This document shows positions 1 to 8,285 of a stretch of 64,000 nt of DNA, in pieces (the stretch's first letter is position 1; every line of letters starts with the position of its first letter). The position numbers and the translations under genes were made by a program. This DNA is from Pontibacter oryzae (GTDB taxonomy: Bacteria > Bacteroidota > Bacteroidia > Cytophagales > Hymenobacteraceae). The stretch lies in assembly GCF_003576375.1 (NCBI RefSeq), contig NZ_QWGE01000002.1:124001-188000 (forward strand). The letters run 5' to 3'. The notes under the pieces were generated by a model, which was given only the letters and a program-made list of their open reading frames with translations, made no database searches and was not told the DNA's origin.

Positions 1-3000
1 CAGCTGGCTGGAAAGCAAACTGCCCAAGCTGCCACCCACGGCACCCGCACCCACGCTGCTATCAAAGGCAAGCGTGCCTTGCGGAGACAGGCGTTGAAGA
101 ACAAGCAGGCTGAATACCTGTCTGTTCAGTTCGCTTTCATCGCTCTTTATAGAGTTAATGAGCGAGTATTGTGAGGTTTGCACCTCCTGCGGCAGCTGAT
201 CGAAGCTTAGCCCGAGCTGAATTTGAGGCGTAAGCAATGGGCCGTTCAAGTCTATGACAGCCGTAACAGGATAGCGGCCCGATACATCTGACTGGCTCCC
301 CGACAGCCCACTAAACGACGTAAGCTGGGTATAATTCGCGGTGATATCCATGACGCCGGCCGTTGGGTCACCGTTCCAGGTAATGGTGCCGCCTGGTACA
401 ACCCTGAACTCCTTAGATACCAGACCTTCCAGCAGGTTCAGGTTGTAAGCTCCCTGGGTTATTTCGAAGGTGCCAAACATGTTGAAGTCTCCGCGTGTGT
501 CGATCGTCATTTGGATGTCGCCGTTGCCGGTTCCCCGGATCACGTCTCCTGTAGTGCGATCAATGATGATTTCAAAGTATGCGTCATCCGTCACATCCAG
601 GTTAAAGTCCAGGTTTATTCCGGAAAGGTCAATGGCTGTGTTTTCAGCGGCTATCTCCACACCGGTGCTATCGCCTTGGTTGCGGTTCACGAACTTGATA
701 AAGTCTTTGCGTGCCACGTCGGTCTGGTAATCAAGTGGGAGCACAATGCGCGTATTGTCTTCGCTGCGGGCATCTACCTTTACCTTAAGGTTCTCGGTTG
801 GGCCCAGCACGCTAGCGGTGCCGGTAGCGAAAGCAGTCCCATAAAAGAGCTCGTTCTGATCTTCTGTGGTGTTAAGCACCATAAAGTTGCGGTAGCGTGC
901 TTCCAGGTCTATCACCATATCCCGGAAACCGTCGTGGGTAATTCCGCCGCTAACGGTGGCGCGGTTGCCATAGAGGTCTTGTAACTGCGCGTTTCTGAAA
1001 CTGATGCTGTTTGGGCCAAAGTATACCCGATCGCTGAAGCGGTAGGCGGTATTAAGGTAATCAAAGGTAAACTGACCATCTGATACCATTACCGAACCCT
1101 TGAGCACTGGGTAAGAAAGGCTGCCAAGTATACGAATCCTGCCCTCCATGGAGCCATCCAGGTCAGAGAACAAGCCTCGGAGCACAGGCTCTACCAATTT
1201 CATGTTAGCTTGGTCCATAACGGCAAGCAGGTCCAATTGGTCGTCTTGCGCCTGTGGGTAATAGTTTCCGGAAACAGAAAGCACTTTTTTACTGTCTCGC
1301 TCGATGCCAATATCAACTACAGCCTGGCTGTTGGCTTTGCTCCAGTCTGTTTTGCCCGATATATTTCCAATAAATACCTGATCGAGGTAAAAGGAGTCGA
1401 CTTGCATGGCTGCGGTTACCTTTGCCTGGTTGTAGATGTCCTGCGCTGTGAGTTCTGCCGTTAAATCGCCGGCGATTTTCATGGAGAGGAGCGGGTTAAG
1501 GTTGCGCAGGTCGAAGTTTTCAACGTTTAGGAGCAACTTACTTTGAGGATCGTCTGAGATTGTGCCTTCCGCTCGAATAACCTGGTTTTGGTTAGTTAAG
1601 GCAAAGTTTTCGAACTGCAGGTTTTTTCCAGCTTCGCTTATATAGATGGTGTTGCCAGGCACAAAAGCCCAAGGGTTTTGCTGTAGCGTAATATTCGACT
1701 CATCAAAAACGATCTGCAGCTGGTTTTGCAAAAAATTAAGGTCACCGGTTATTAAGGCCCGGTTATTTTGCTCGGGTTGGCGAATGCTGGTAGAAAACTG
1801 AATGGTGCGCTCACTCCAGATTCCCTCCAGGAAAAAGTTTTGCGTGTTCCCGGCTCCGGGCAGCATCTGCTTTTGCGAGGTAAACAATGCGGCTGCCAGC
1901 ACGTCCGGGCTCTGCTGTATCTTAGAGGTATTGATCTCAATGGCGTTGCCATAAAGCTGGTAATCCTGGTATTGAATAGTGTCAATGTCTGCGTAGAGCT
2001 CAAGTATAGCTGTAACGCCGTGGCGAAACGAGCCTTCCACAGTGGAGTAGTCAGAGATTTTTAGGTCTGGCAGTATCAGGTTAATTAGAGGGTTAACCTT
2101 TTTCAGCTGCAAAGTATAGTTCATGGCGTAATCATTAACGCCTGTGTCTGCTTTTCGGCTGTAGTACGCTGCTGTGGCAGCCTGATTGCTTTCGAAGTTA
2201 AGCTTGTACTCCTGCACCAGTTCCCGCAGGTCAGCGAATAAGGTAGAGTAATCAAAGTTTCCCTTTACCTGGAGTGCCAATTGATCCGATGACAAGTATA
2301 AGGCACGCTGTCCGGCATCAATTTCGGAAAGGATTTGTAGCGAGTCGATTGGCAGCTGGTTGCCATTGTAGCTAACATAAGCACTATCGAAGCGAGCGGC
2401 TCCTTCAAAATCATCCAGCCGGAGGCCCTTAAAATCAAGGTTGGCTTTAGCCCGAATAATGATAGGCTGCTGCGTCAGTTTTAGTGCCTGCAAGTCTACA
2501 CGCTTCAGGTTGGCTACCATGTTAAATGCCTTAAGCTGCTCTGCCAGGTTTACTTCTCCTTGGGCGCTGAAGATAAGGTTAGGGTCATTGGCTGAAATCT
2601 CACCGGTGAAGACCTGCGATTTAAGCGTGCCATCAGCCTTGATGTTTCTGTAGTCATAACCCAGGAGCTGCAGTTGGTCTATGGTAACATCAGCCTTTAC
2701 ATTGGCGTTTTTTAGCGTAAAACCAGAGCCTTCCAGGCGGCCACTCATTGATATTGTCTTAATTCTGTTCTCAATGTTGAGCAGCCTGCCGATGTTAAAG
2801 CCACGCGTCGTCATAAAGCCACTGTAAGACGAGGCTCGGGTATTGTCGTCTATTTTCAGGTTGATGTCTGACTTCAGGTTGCCAAGCGCCGTAACGAAAT
2901 CGCCATTGGCCACAAAGTCGTTATAAAAACCCAGAAAGCGGCCTTCCAGCGATACAGTGCCAAGCCTGGCCGCTATCTCATAGGCATCTTTGGGCAGGAA

Positions 3001-4110
3001 ATGCCGTAGGTCCCTGGCATTGATCGTGGATGGCTTCAGGCGCAAATTTGCAAACGTTTCTTCCGCATTCGGCAGTCCGTCAGCGCTTACGCTCCCAACG
3101 ATGTGGGTGTCGTTTCCATACTCCAGGTCCACGTTCTTTGCCTTAAAATCTTTCACCTTGCCCTCCAGAGTGAGCGAGTTTATCTGCAGGCTATCCTGGT
3201 ACTCGTATAGCTGCGGCGCAAAAACAGCGATATCCTGTGCATATAAGGTGGCATTTTGGATATCGGCCGTCATGGTAACACTGTCTATAAACTCAGTAAA
3301 GTCACTGAACGTGCTGTAATCAAACCGGACGTAGTTTTGCAGGTTACTTTTATTAAGCCGCAGGTCCAGGGCATCCCACTCCCAAAACGTGGCGGCGTAA
3401 CTCATGCGCGTATCCAGGTTATGCAGTTTGGTGTTGGAGCGGGTTTCATGTGCCTGCAGCCCCGACACATTTACCCGGATGGTATCCTCCAGCTGAATCT
3501 CGTTAAAGCGCCCGTTCAGGTTTGTGAGCGATAAATGGCTGTAGTCCATACCTTGCTCAGCGCGCGGCTTATTAAAATCGTCGTAAGTGAATTGGCCGTT
3601 CTTTATAATGAGCTCGCCGACCTGAAAGTTAAAGGGCGTGGAGGGCTTGGTGGTGTCGCGCACGAACAGCTCGCCGAGCGCACCGAAGAAGCTGCTCATG
3701 TTCAGGGTGTCGCTGCCTGCATACTTCACCAGGTTTGCCCGGGGCGTTTCAAGCTCCAGCGTGCTGATGGAAAGGTCGTTCGGTGAGAAGATGGAGAAGG
3801 CGTCGATGGTGGCGTCGGTGCGGCCAACGTAAAACAGCTCGTTGTTGCGGTTATCCAGCACTTGCAGCTGCTCAAGTATAACGTGGCTGAAAAACTCGAT
3901 GTCCACGCGCCCGATCGTGACCTGGTGCTGGGTGGCCTCGGAGAGGTAGGCCGCCACGCGCTGCGCCACCTTTGTTTGCACCGATGGGAAGCGAATTGCT
4001 ACAAAAATACCGGCAAACAGCAGTAAAAGGAACAGGAACAGCCCCAAAACTATTTTTAGAATAGCTTTTCCTATAACTTTGAAGTAATTTATTGACTGTT
4101 CTTTTTCCAA
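1..4110 (-). CDS. tamB: TamB-like translocation/assembly module protein (5' part, runs off the left edge)
   Basis: An uninterrupted minus-strand frame covers 1370 codons from 4110 down to base 1, and the C-terminal end lies outside the window. The protein has one N-terminal membrane anchor (about residues 14-38) followed by more than 1300 residues of repetitive beta-strand sequence rich in LDLKG/NFDGxI-type stretches, as in AsmA/TamB proteins. The visible end reads into the DUF490-type C-terminal domain (FSLLVLQRLSP near residue 1346). Such proteins are large inner-membrane-anchored periplasmic bridges implicated in outer-membrane protein assembly and lipid transport. The start is taken as TTG at 4110 because a TAG stop lies four codons upstream in frame and no ATG occurs in the first 100 codons. 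It is divergent from tsaD, with start codons only two bases apart. Confidence 0.88.
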   Translation of the reverse strand, partial: MEKEQSINYFKVIGKAILKIVLGLFLFLLLLFAGIFVAIRFPSVQTKVAQRVAAYLSEATQHQVTIGRVDIEFFSHVILEQLQVLDNRNNELFYVGRTDATIDAFSIFSPNDLSISTLELETPRANLVKYAGSDTLNMSSFFGALGELFVRDTTKPSTPFNFQVGELIIKNGQFTYDDFNKPRAEQGMDYSHLSLTNLNGRFNEIQLEDTIRVNVSGLQAHETRSNTKLHNLDTRMSYAATFWEWDALDLRLNKSNLQNYVRFDYSTFSDFTEFIDSVTMTADIQNATLYAQDIAVFAPQLYEYQDSLQINSLTLEGKVKDFKAKNVDLEYGNDTHIVGSVSADGLPNAEETFANLRLKPSTINARDLRHFLPKDAYEIAARLGTVSLEGRFLGFYNDFVANGDFVTALGNLKSDINLKIDDNTRASSYSGFMTTRGFNIGRLLNIENRIKTISMSGRLEGSGFTLKNANVKADVTIDQLQLLGYDYRNIKADGTLKSQVFTGEISANDPNLIFSAQGEVNLAEQLKAFNMVANLKRVDLQALKLTQQPIIIRAKANLDFKGLRLDDFEGAARFDSAYVSYNGNQLPIDSLQILSEIDAGQRALYLSSDQLALQVKGNFDYSTLFADLRELVQEYKLNFESNQAATAAYYSRKADTGVNDYAMNYTLQLKKVNPLINLILPDLKISDYSTVEGSFRHGVTAILELYADIDTIQYQDYQLYGNAIEINTSKIQQSPDVLAAALFTSQKQMLPGAGNTQNFFLEGIWSERTIQFSTSIRQPEQNNRALITGDLNFLQNQLQIVFDESNITLQQNPWAFVPGNTIYISEAGKNLQFENFALTNQNQVIRAEGTISDDPQSKLLLNVENFDLRNLNPLLSMKIAGDLTAELTAQDIYNQAKVTAAMQVDSFYLDQVFIGNISGKTDWSKANSQAVVDIGIERDSKKVLSVSGNYYPQAQDDQLDLLAVMDQANMKLVEPVLRGLFSDLDGSMEGRIRILGSLSYPVLKGSVMVSDGQFTFDYLNTAYRFSDRVYFGPNSISFRNAQLQDLYGNRATVSGGITHDGFRDMVIDLEARYRNFMVLNTTEDQNELFYGTAFATGTASVLGPTENLKVKVDARSEDNTRIVLPLDYQTDVARKDFIKFVNRNQGDSTGVEIAAENTAIDLSGINLDFNLDVTDDAYFEIIIDRTTGDVIRGTGNGDIQMTIDTRGDFNMFGTFEITQGAYNLNLLEGLVSKEFRVVPGGTITWNGDPTAGVMDITANYTQLTSFSGLSGSQSDVSGRYPVTAVIDLNGPLLTPQIQLGLSFDQLPQEVQTSQYSLINSIKSDESELNRQVFSLLVLQRLSPQGTLAFDSSVGAGAVGGSLGSLLSSQL

Positions 4111-4112
4111 AA

Positions 4113-5120
4113 ATGACTGAACCTACAATCTTAGCGATAGAATCTTCGTGCGACGAAACCTCGGCCGCGGTTATCCGTGGGGGTAAGGTGTTGTCTAACA
4201 TCGTAAACACACAAGCCGTGCACGAACAGTACGGTGGCGTGGTGCCGGAGCTAGCCTCAAGGGCGCACCAGCAGAATATTATACCAGTTGTTGCTCAGGC
4301 CTTGCTTACGGCAAATGTAGAAAAAAGTGAGCTAAATGCAGTTGCCTTTACACGCGGCCCCGGCCTTTTAGGTGCACTGCTGGTTGGCTGCTCGTTTGCC
4401 AAGTCGTTTGCGCTCGGTTTAAACATCCCTCTTATAGAGGTAAATCACATGCAGGCGCATATTCTGGCGCATTTTATTGATGAGCCCAAGCCGCAGTTTC
4501 CGTTTCTCTGCTTAACCGTGAGTGGCGGCCATACCCAGATCGTGCTGGTAAAAGACCACCTGGACATGGAGATTATCGGGCAAACCACCGATGATGCCGT
4601 GGGCGAAGCCTTCGACAAGACCGCCAAAATGCTTGGACTGCCGTACCCGGGCGGGCCGATGCTGGATAAGATGGCCGCGCAGGGCAACCCCGATGCCTTT
4701 GCCTTTCCGGTGGGTAACATGCCGGAGTATAATTACTCGTTCAGTGGCCTCAAGACCTCGGTATTATACTTCCTCAGAGATAAAACAAAGGAGAACCCAG
4801 ACTTTGTTCAGCAAAACCTAGCCGATATTTGCGCCAGTGTACAGAAAACCTTGATCAAAACCTTGCTAAAAAAACTGGTGATGGCCTCCAAGGATCTGGG
4901 CATTCGCGAGATTGCCATTGCAGGCGGCGTATCGGCCAACTCGGGGCTGCGTAAAACATTGCAGGAGTATGCCGGTAAGTATAACTGGAATGTGTATATC
5001 CCTGCCTTTCAGTATTGCACCGATAATGCAGGTATGATTGCTATTGCTGCTCACTATCAGTATCTTAAAGGAGATTTTGCCACGCAGTATGTGAGCCCCG
5101 AGCCAAGGCTGAAGTTTTAA
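4113..5120 (+). CDS. tsaD: tRNA N6-adenosine threonylcarbamoyltransferase TsaD
   Basis: The 335-residue protein matches the TsaD/Kae1 family in length and motifs: AIESSCDET at the N-terminus, the metal-binding HMQAH motif, SGGHTQ, and a late GGVSANSGLR nucleotide-binding segment. With TsaB and TsaE it transfers threonylcarbamoyl from threonylcarbamoyl-AMP to A37 of ANN-decoding tRNAs in the cytoplasm. The ATG at 4113 is preferred over an in-frame TTG at 4092 because MTEPTILAIESS begins where family members begin and the longer form would overlap the divergent tamB start. No partner tsa genes are in the window. Identification is secure. Confidence 0.97.
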   Translation: MTEPTILAIESSCDETSAAVIRGGKVLSNIVNTQAVHEQYGGVVPELASRAHQQNIIPVVAQALLTANVEKSELNAVAFTRGPGLLGALLVGCSFAKSFALGLNIPLIEVNHMQAHILAHFIDEPKPQFPFLCLTVSGGHTQIVLVKDHLDMEIIGQTTDDAVGEAFDKTAKMLGLPYPGGPMLDKMAAQGNPDAFAFPVGNMPEYNYSFSGLKTSVLYFLRDKTKENPDFVQQNLADICASVQKTLIKTLLKKLVMASKDLGIREIAIAGGVSANSGLRKTLQEYAGKYNWNVYIPAFQYCTDNAGMIAIAAHYQYLKGDFATQYVSPEPRLKF

Positions 5121-5210
5121 TGGTTGGTTGTTTGTAGTTACTTGATAGCTTGGTAAATTAAGCGGCCATTTCAGCTCAGCATATTCAGTTTATACTTTTA
5201 CGGAAGAAGT

Positions 5211-5630
5211 ATGAAAGTCAACAAGCAGCAATCAGAAAACAAGAGGCTTAAAATAGGCGACACACGCACGTATGTAAAGCAGGTAACTGCCGCAGACTTT
5301 GCCCGTTTTGAGGATGGCCTGGTGCATGCCGTTTGCTCTACCTTCTCGCTGGCGCAGGCCGCTGAATGGGCTGGCCGCCTGTTTGTGTTGGATATGAAAG
5401 TAGCGGATGAGGAGGGAATAGGCACTTTTCTGACAATCAACCACAAAGGTCCTGCGTTTGAAGGCGAGGAGATCGAGATTGTTGCCACGCTGCAAAAGTG
5501 TGAAGGCAACGAGGTAGTATGCAGGTTTGTGGCCAGGGTAGGCGAGCGGCTGGTGGCTGACGGAGAAACAGGGCAGAAAATTTTGAAAAAAGAAAAACTA
5601 GCCAAAATTTTGGCGCCGAAGAAAGTATAA
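5211..5630 (+). CDS. hotdog-fold thioesterase family protein
   Basis: A 139-residue protein with the pattern of small hotdog thioesterases related to fluoroacetyl-CoA thioesterase-like proteins. It has an N-terminal KxGDTRTYVKQVTAADFARFEDG segment, a central AAEWAG helix, and strands ending in VARVGERLVADGETGQKI. These enzymes usually hydrolyse acyl-CoA thioesters in the cytoplasm; no substrate can be inferred. The last stop base (5630) is followed directly by the smpB ATG at 5631, so the two are almost certainly co-transcribed and translationally coupled. The family call rests on overall pattern rather than a single diagnostic motif. Confidence 0.72.
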   Translation: MKVNKQQSENKRLKIGDTRTYVKQVTAADFARFEDGLVHAVCSTFSLAQAAEWAGRLFVLDMKVADEEGIGTFLTINHKGPAFEGEEIEIVATLQKCEGNEVVCRFVARVGERLVADGETGQKILKKEKLAKILAPKKV

Positions 5631-6098
5631 ATGGCAAAAGATAAAGACAGAATAAAGAAGCACGTGAACATCGTGAACCGCAAGGCCTCCTTCGAGTTTC
5701 AGTTTATTGATAAGTATACCGCAGGCGTGATGCTGAAAGGGACGGAAATTAAATCGATACGTGAGGGCAAGGTAAACATGCAGGATGGCTACTGTGTATT
5801 TACAAACGGTGAGCTATGGCTGCACAACCTGCACATTGCCACCTACACCGAAGGCACGCACTATAACCACGAGCCCATGCGCGCGCGCAAGTTGCTCCTG
5901 AATAAGAATGAGCTGCGCAAACTAGAGCGCGGTACCGAAGAGCAGGGTGTAACTATTATCCCAACACGCGTGTTCGTAAACGACCGTGGCTTTGCTAAAG
6001 TAGAGATTGCACTGGCGCGCGGTAAAAAGCTGTACGACAAGCGACAAGACATCAAAGAAAAAGACGTAAAACGCGAAATGGCCCGAAGCGGGTTTTAG
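5631..6098 (+). CDS. smpB: SsrA-binding protein SmpB
   Basis: The 155-residue protein has the SmpB core: NIVNRKASFEF, AGVMLKGTEIKSIREGKVNMQDGYC, the LHNLHIATYTEGT strand, and the basic C-terminal tail (KLYDKRQDIKEKDVKREMAR). SmpB binds tmRNA and delivers it to stalled ribosomes for trans-translation. Length agrees with the family (about 150-160). The ATG abuts the preceding thioesterase stop with no gap. No tmRNA gene is visible nearby. Confidence 0.97.
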   Translation: MAKDKDRIKKHVNIVNRKASFEFQFIDKYTAGVMLKGTEIKSIREGKVNMQDGYCVFTNGELWLHNLHIATYTEGTHYNHEPMRARKLLLNKNELRKLERGTEEQGVTIIPTRVFVNDRGFAKVEIALARGKKLYDKRQDIKEKDVKREMARSGF

Positions 6099-6109
6099 GT
6101 TCAATGTGT

Positions 6110-6254
6110 GAATGAGTGGATGAGTGATTGTGTGAATGAGGGGACGTAATTCTTTGTCTTGTTTCTGTAGAGATGGATCAGCTTCATACTAATTTCAGGT
6201 ACGGTAACTTTCAGACCTCACGACTAAATCACACAATCACTCATCCACTCATTC
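6110..6254. repeat. 26-bp perfect inverted repeat built of GAATGAGTGA-like units
   Basis: The stretch 6110-6135 is the exact reverse complement of 6229-6254 (26 of 26), with about 93 bases between the arms. Both arms are made of short iterations (ATGAGTG / CACTCAT), and extra copies of CCACTCATTC and CACTCATTCG continue to 6290. It fills most of the smpB to NlpC/P60 gap. It could form a long-loop hairpin that ends smpB transcription, or be a dispersed low-complexity element; there is no clean T tract. Confidence 0.8.
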
Positions 6255-6302
6255 GCCATATCACTCACTCATTCGCACATCCACTCATTCAAAATTAACC
6301 AC

Positions 6303-7079
6303 ATGGAATACGGTATAGGCATGTTAAGCGTGGTGCCCATGCGCGCGCATACTTCGGATAAGGCTGAGATAGTGACGCAGCTTGTTTTTGGCGAGTGCTA
6401 CGAGATTGTGGGGCAGGATGCCAATTGGCTGCAGATCGAGTTGGCCGCCGATGGCTATACAGGCTGGATCGATTTTAAGCAACATACACCGGTTTCAGAA
6501 ACATACTTCCGCGAGTGGAAAGAAGCCCGCCACCCACGTGGCACCGAGCTGTTGCGATTCGTAGAAACTCCGGAGCAGCGTATTCCGGTTGGTCTGGGCA
6601 GCTACCTGCCTTTCTTCGATGGGGAAGCCATTCGCGTAAACGATGAGCGCTATTCGTACAGTGGCCAGGCATCCGACCCAAACGTAAAACCCGGTTTGCC
6701 ATACTTGCTTGAGATTGCAAAGCTTTACCTGAAAGCGCCCTACTTGTGGGGCGGTAAATCCGTGTTCGGGATCGATTGCTCAGGCTTTACGCAGCAGGTT
6801 TTCGGAATTTGCGGCTACCAGCTGCCACGGGATGCGTACCAGCAGGTAGAGCACGGCCAGGAGGTGCACTTCGTAACGCAGGCACAGCCCGGCGACCTGG
6901 CTTATTTTTCTAACGAAGAAGGCAGGATCATTCATGTGGGCATTGTGCTCGAAGATCAGAAAATCATACATGCGCACGGCGAGATCCGAATCGATACCCT
7001 GGACCACAACGGAATTTACAATGCCACCCGCAAGTACTACTCCCATAACCTGCGCATAATTAAACGGGTTGAGTTATAA
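6303..7079 (+). CDS. NlpC/P60 family cell-wall peptidase with N-terminal SH3-like domains
   Basis: The 258-residue protein has SH3b-like sequence in the first half (VVPMRAHTSDKAEIVTQLVFGE, then NWLQIEL..GYTGWID) and an NlpC/P60 domain from about residue 135. Catalytic Cys159 sits in FGIDCSGF, and His211 (IIHVGIV) and His223 (IIHAHG) are candidates for the remaining active-site positions. Such enzymes cleave gamma-D-glutamyl-diaminopimelate (or related) bonds in peptidoglycan peptides. No signal peptide is visible, so it may act on imported muropeptides in the cytoplasm like YkfC-type enzymes, or be exported by another route. Confidence 0.9.
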   Translation: MEYGIGMLSVVPMRAHTSDKAEIVTQLVFGECYEIVGQDANWLQIELAADGYTGWIDFKQHTPVSETYFREWKEARHPRGTELLRFVETPEQRIPVGLGSYLPFFDGEAIRVNDERYSYSGQASDPNVKPGLPYLLEIAKLYLKAPYLWGGKSVFGIDCSGFTQQVFGICGYQLPRDAYQQVEHGQEVHFVTQAQPGDLAYFSNEEGRIIHVGIVLEDQKIIHAHGEIRIDTLDHNGIYNATRKYYSHNLRIIKRVEL

Positions 7080-7159
7080 AACCTGCTGATTTCTTTGAAC
7101 TTACGCTATATAGTGGCGGTTAAATCCGTAGAAGCTTAGCGTAAGCCCAGAAATCGGCC

Positions 7160-7663
7160 ATGAAAGAAAAAGTCCTTATCCTAAACCAGGATTTCAGCGC
7201 CATTGCCGTTTGCACCGTGCAAAAGGCCTTTCTGCTCGTGTACCTTGATAAAGCAGAAATGGTGACGAAATCCGATGGCGCCTTCCTGCACTCTATCAGT
7301 GCGGCATACCCTGTGCCATCTGTCATCCGTTTGCAACATTATGTGCACGTGCCATACTACGGCATCTCTCTGAGCAGGCACAACGTAATGCGCCGCGACA
7401 ATTACAGCTGCCAGTATTGCGGAGCTGTTAAAAATCTGACACTCGATCACCTGCTGCCGCGCTGCCGAGGGGGAGAAACTAAGTGGCAAAACCTAGTGAC
7501 AGCCTGCTCGCGCTGCAATGCCCGCAAAGGCGACCGAACCCCCGAGGAAGCTGGACTGAAACTGAGTCGGAAACCTACACGCCCATCGCTGCAAACCTTC
7601 CTGCAACTGCACCTGAATCCGCATAATAATGACTGGAGAATATACCTTGGTCTGGAAAATTAA
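7160..7663 (+). CDS. HNH endonuclease family protein
   Basis: The 167-residue protein contains a complete HNH module: zinc-binding CQYC (residues 84-87), DHLLPRCRGG (96-105), the Asn of WQNLVTACSRCN and a second CxxC (116-119), then ARKGDRTPEE. The N-terminal 80 residues (VLILNQDFSAIAVCTVQKAF) are characteristic of a widespread chromosomal HNH family in Bacteroidota and Cyanobacteria with no established function. It is not inside an intron, intein or prophage here and looks like a resident gene. Nuclease activity is inferred from the motif only. Confidence 0.9.
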   Translation: MKEKVLILNQDFSAIAVCTVQKAFLLVYLDKAEMVTKSDGAFLHSISAAYPVPSVIRLQHYVHVPYYGISLSRHNVMRRDNYSCQYCGAVKNLTLDHLLPRCRGGETKWQNLVTACSRCNARKGDRTPEEAGLKLSRKPTRPSLQTFLQLHLNPHNNDWRIYLGLEN

Positions 7664-8285
7664 CTGGATTATACTTCTACTAATAAAATTAGTGAATAAT
7701 CTATAATTGCCTTGCTATCAGGAATAATTTAGCTGTTAAGTAAATTACAAGATTAAGTATAAAGTTGGCTCGCTGTGGCATACTACAATGTATAGCTGTT
7801 ACTGCAATAGCGTATGGCAAGCGTCCACTTTATCGTGTTCCAAAACTCTTAAATCTACCAGTTTAAGGGCGGGGACAGCCCTTGGTTTGGTATGCAGCCA
7901 GTTTTCAAATTGTTGAAAGTATAGCCTAAGATAAGGCTAGTCATAGAATAGCCATCTCGAATGCATTAGGTGTTACAAGCCCTCTAATAAATTTCATCTG
8001 TTTTAAAAGTGATGGCAAAGTGCGATTCAGTCTATTAAAATATACTTTATGGGAAACCCCTTCAGTAGCGCCACTAATTTCTTCCTTGCTCTGGCTTATT
8101 TCTTTAAAGTGCTCACCAAAAGCCATTTGTAAAAGTTGCAGAATCTGGTATTTGTAGAATTATTTTCTTAATTTTGCGGTTCATTCGATTGAGTGAGCCT
8201 TGGCTTAACCACCAGGGTATGTATAACTAAACCAAACCGGCTACATTGCTCTAAGCCGGTGGCTACTCAAGGGCAATAAAACAAT
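7664..8285. other. gene-poor AT-rich spacer before rpsA
   Basis: About 620 bases between the HNH gene and rpsA. It contains four AAGTATA/TATACTT words, one weak minus-strand frame (7941-8126, listed separately) and a Bacteroidota -7-like box TAATTTTG at 8169-8176, which probably belongs to the rpsA promoter about 110 bases upstream of its ATG. I see no clear -33 element at the usual distance, no terminator for the HNH gene and no RNA gene. Confidence 0.6.
7941..8126 (-). CDS. possible small hypothetical protein or gene remnant
   Basis: A 61-codon frame starting ATG at 8126. Its translation (MAFGEHFKEISQSKEE...) is amphipathic and helix-like, with no signal peptide or known motif. It sits alone in an otherwise empty spacer on the strand opposite its neighbours. 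It could be a small gene, the remnant of a longer one, or chance; nothing in the sequence decides this. Confidence 0.22.
   Translation of the reverse strand: MAFGEHFKEISQSKEEISGATEGVSHKVYFNRLNRTLPSLLKQMKFIRGLVTPNAFEMAIL

Noticed and set aside
3872-4210. 112-codon minus-strand frame spanning the tamB/tsaD junction, suggesting a frameshift
   Set aside because: The adjacent frame reads continuously from TTG 4110 to the window edge with membrane anchor and TamB-like strands, so no frameshift is needed.
6110-6290. CRISPR array
   Set aside because: The repeats are short iterations in opposite orientations without regular unique spacers and with no cas genes nearby.
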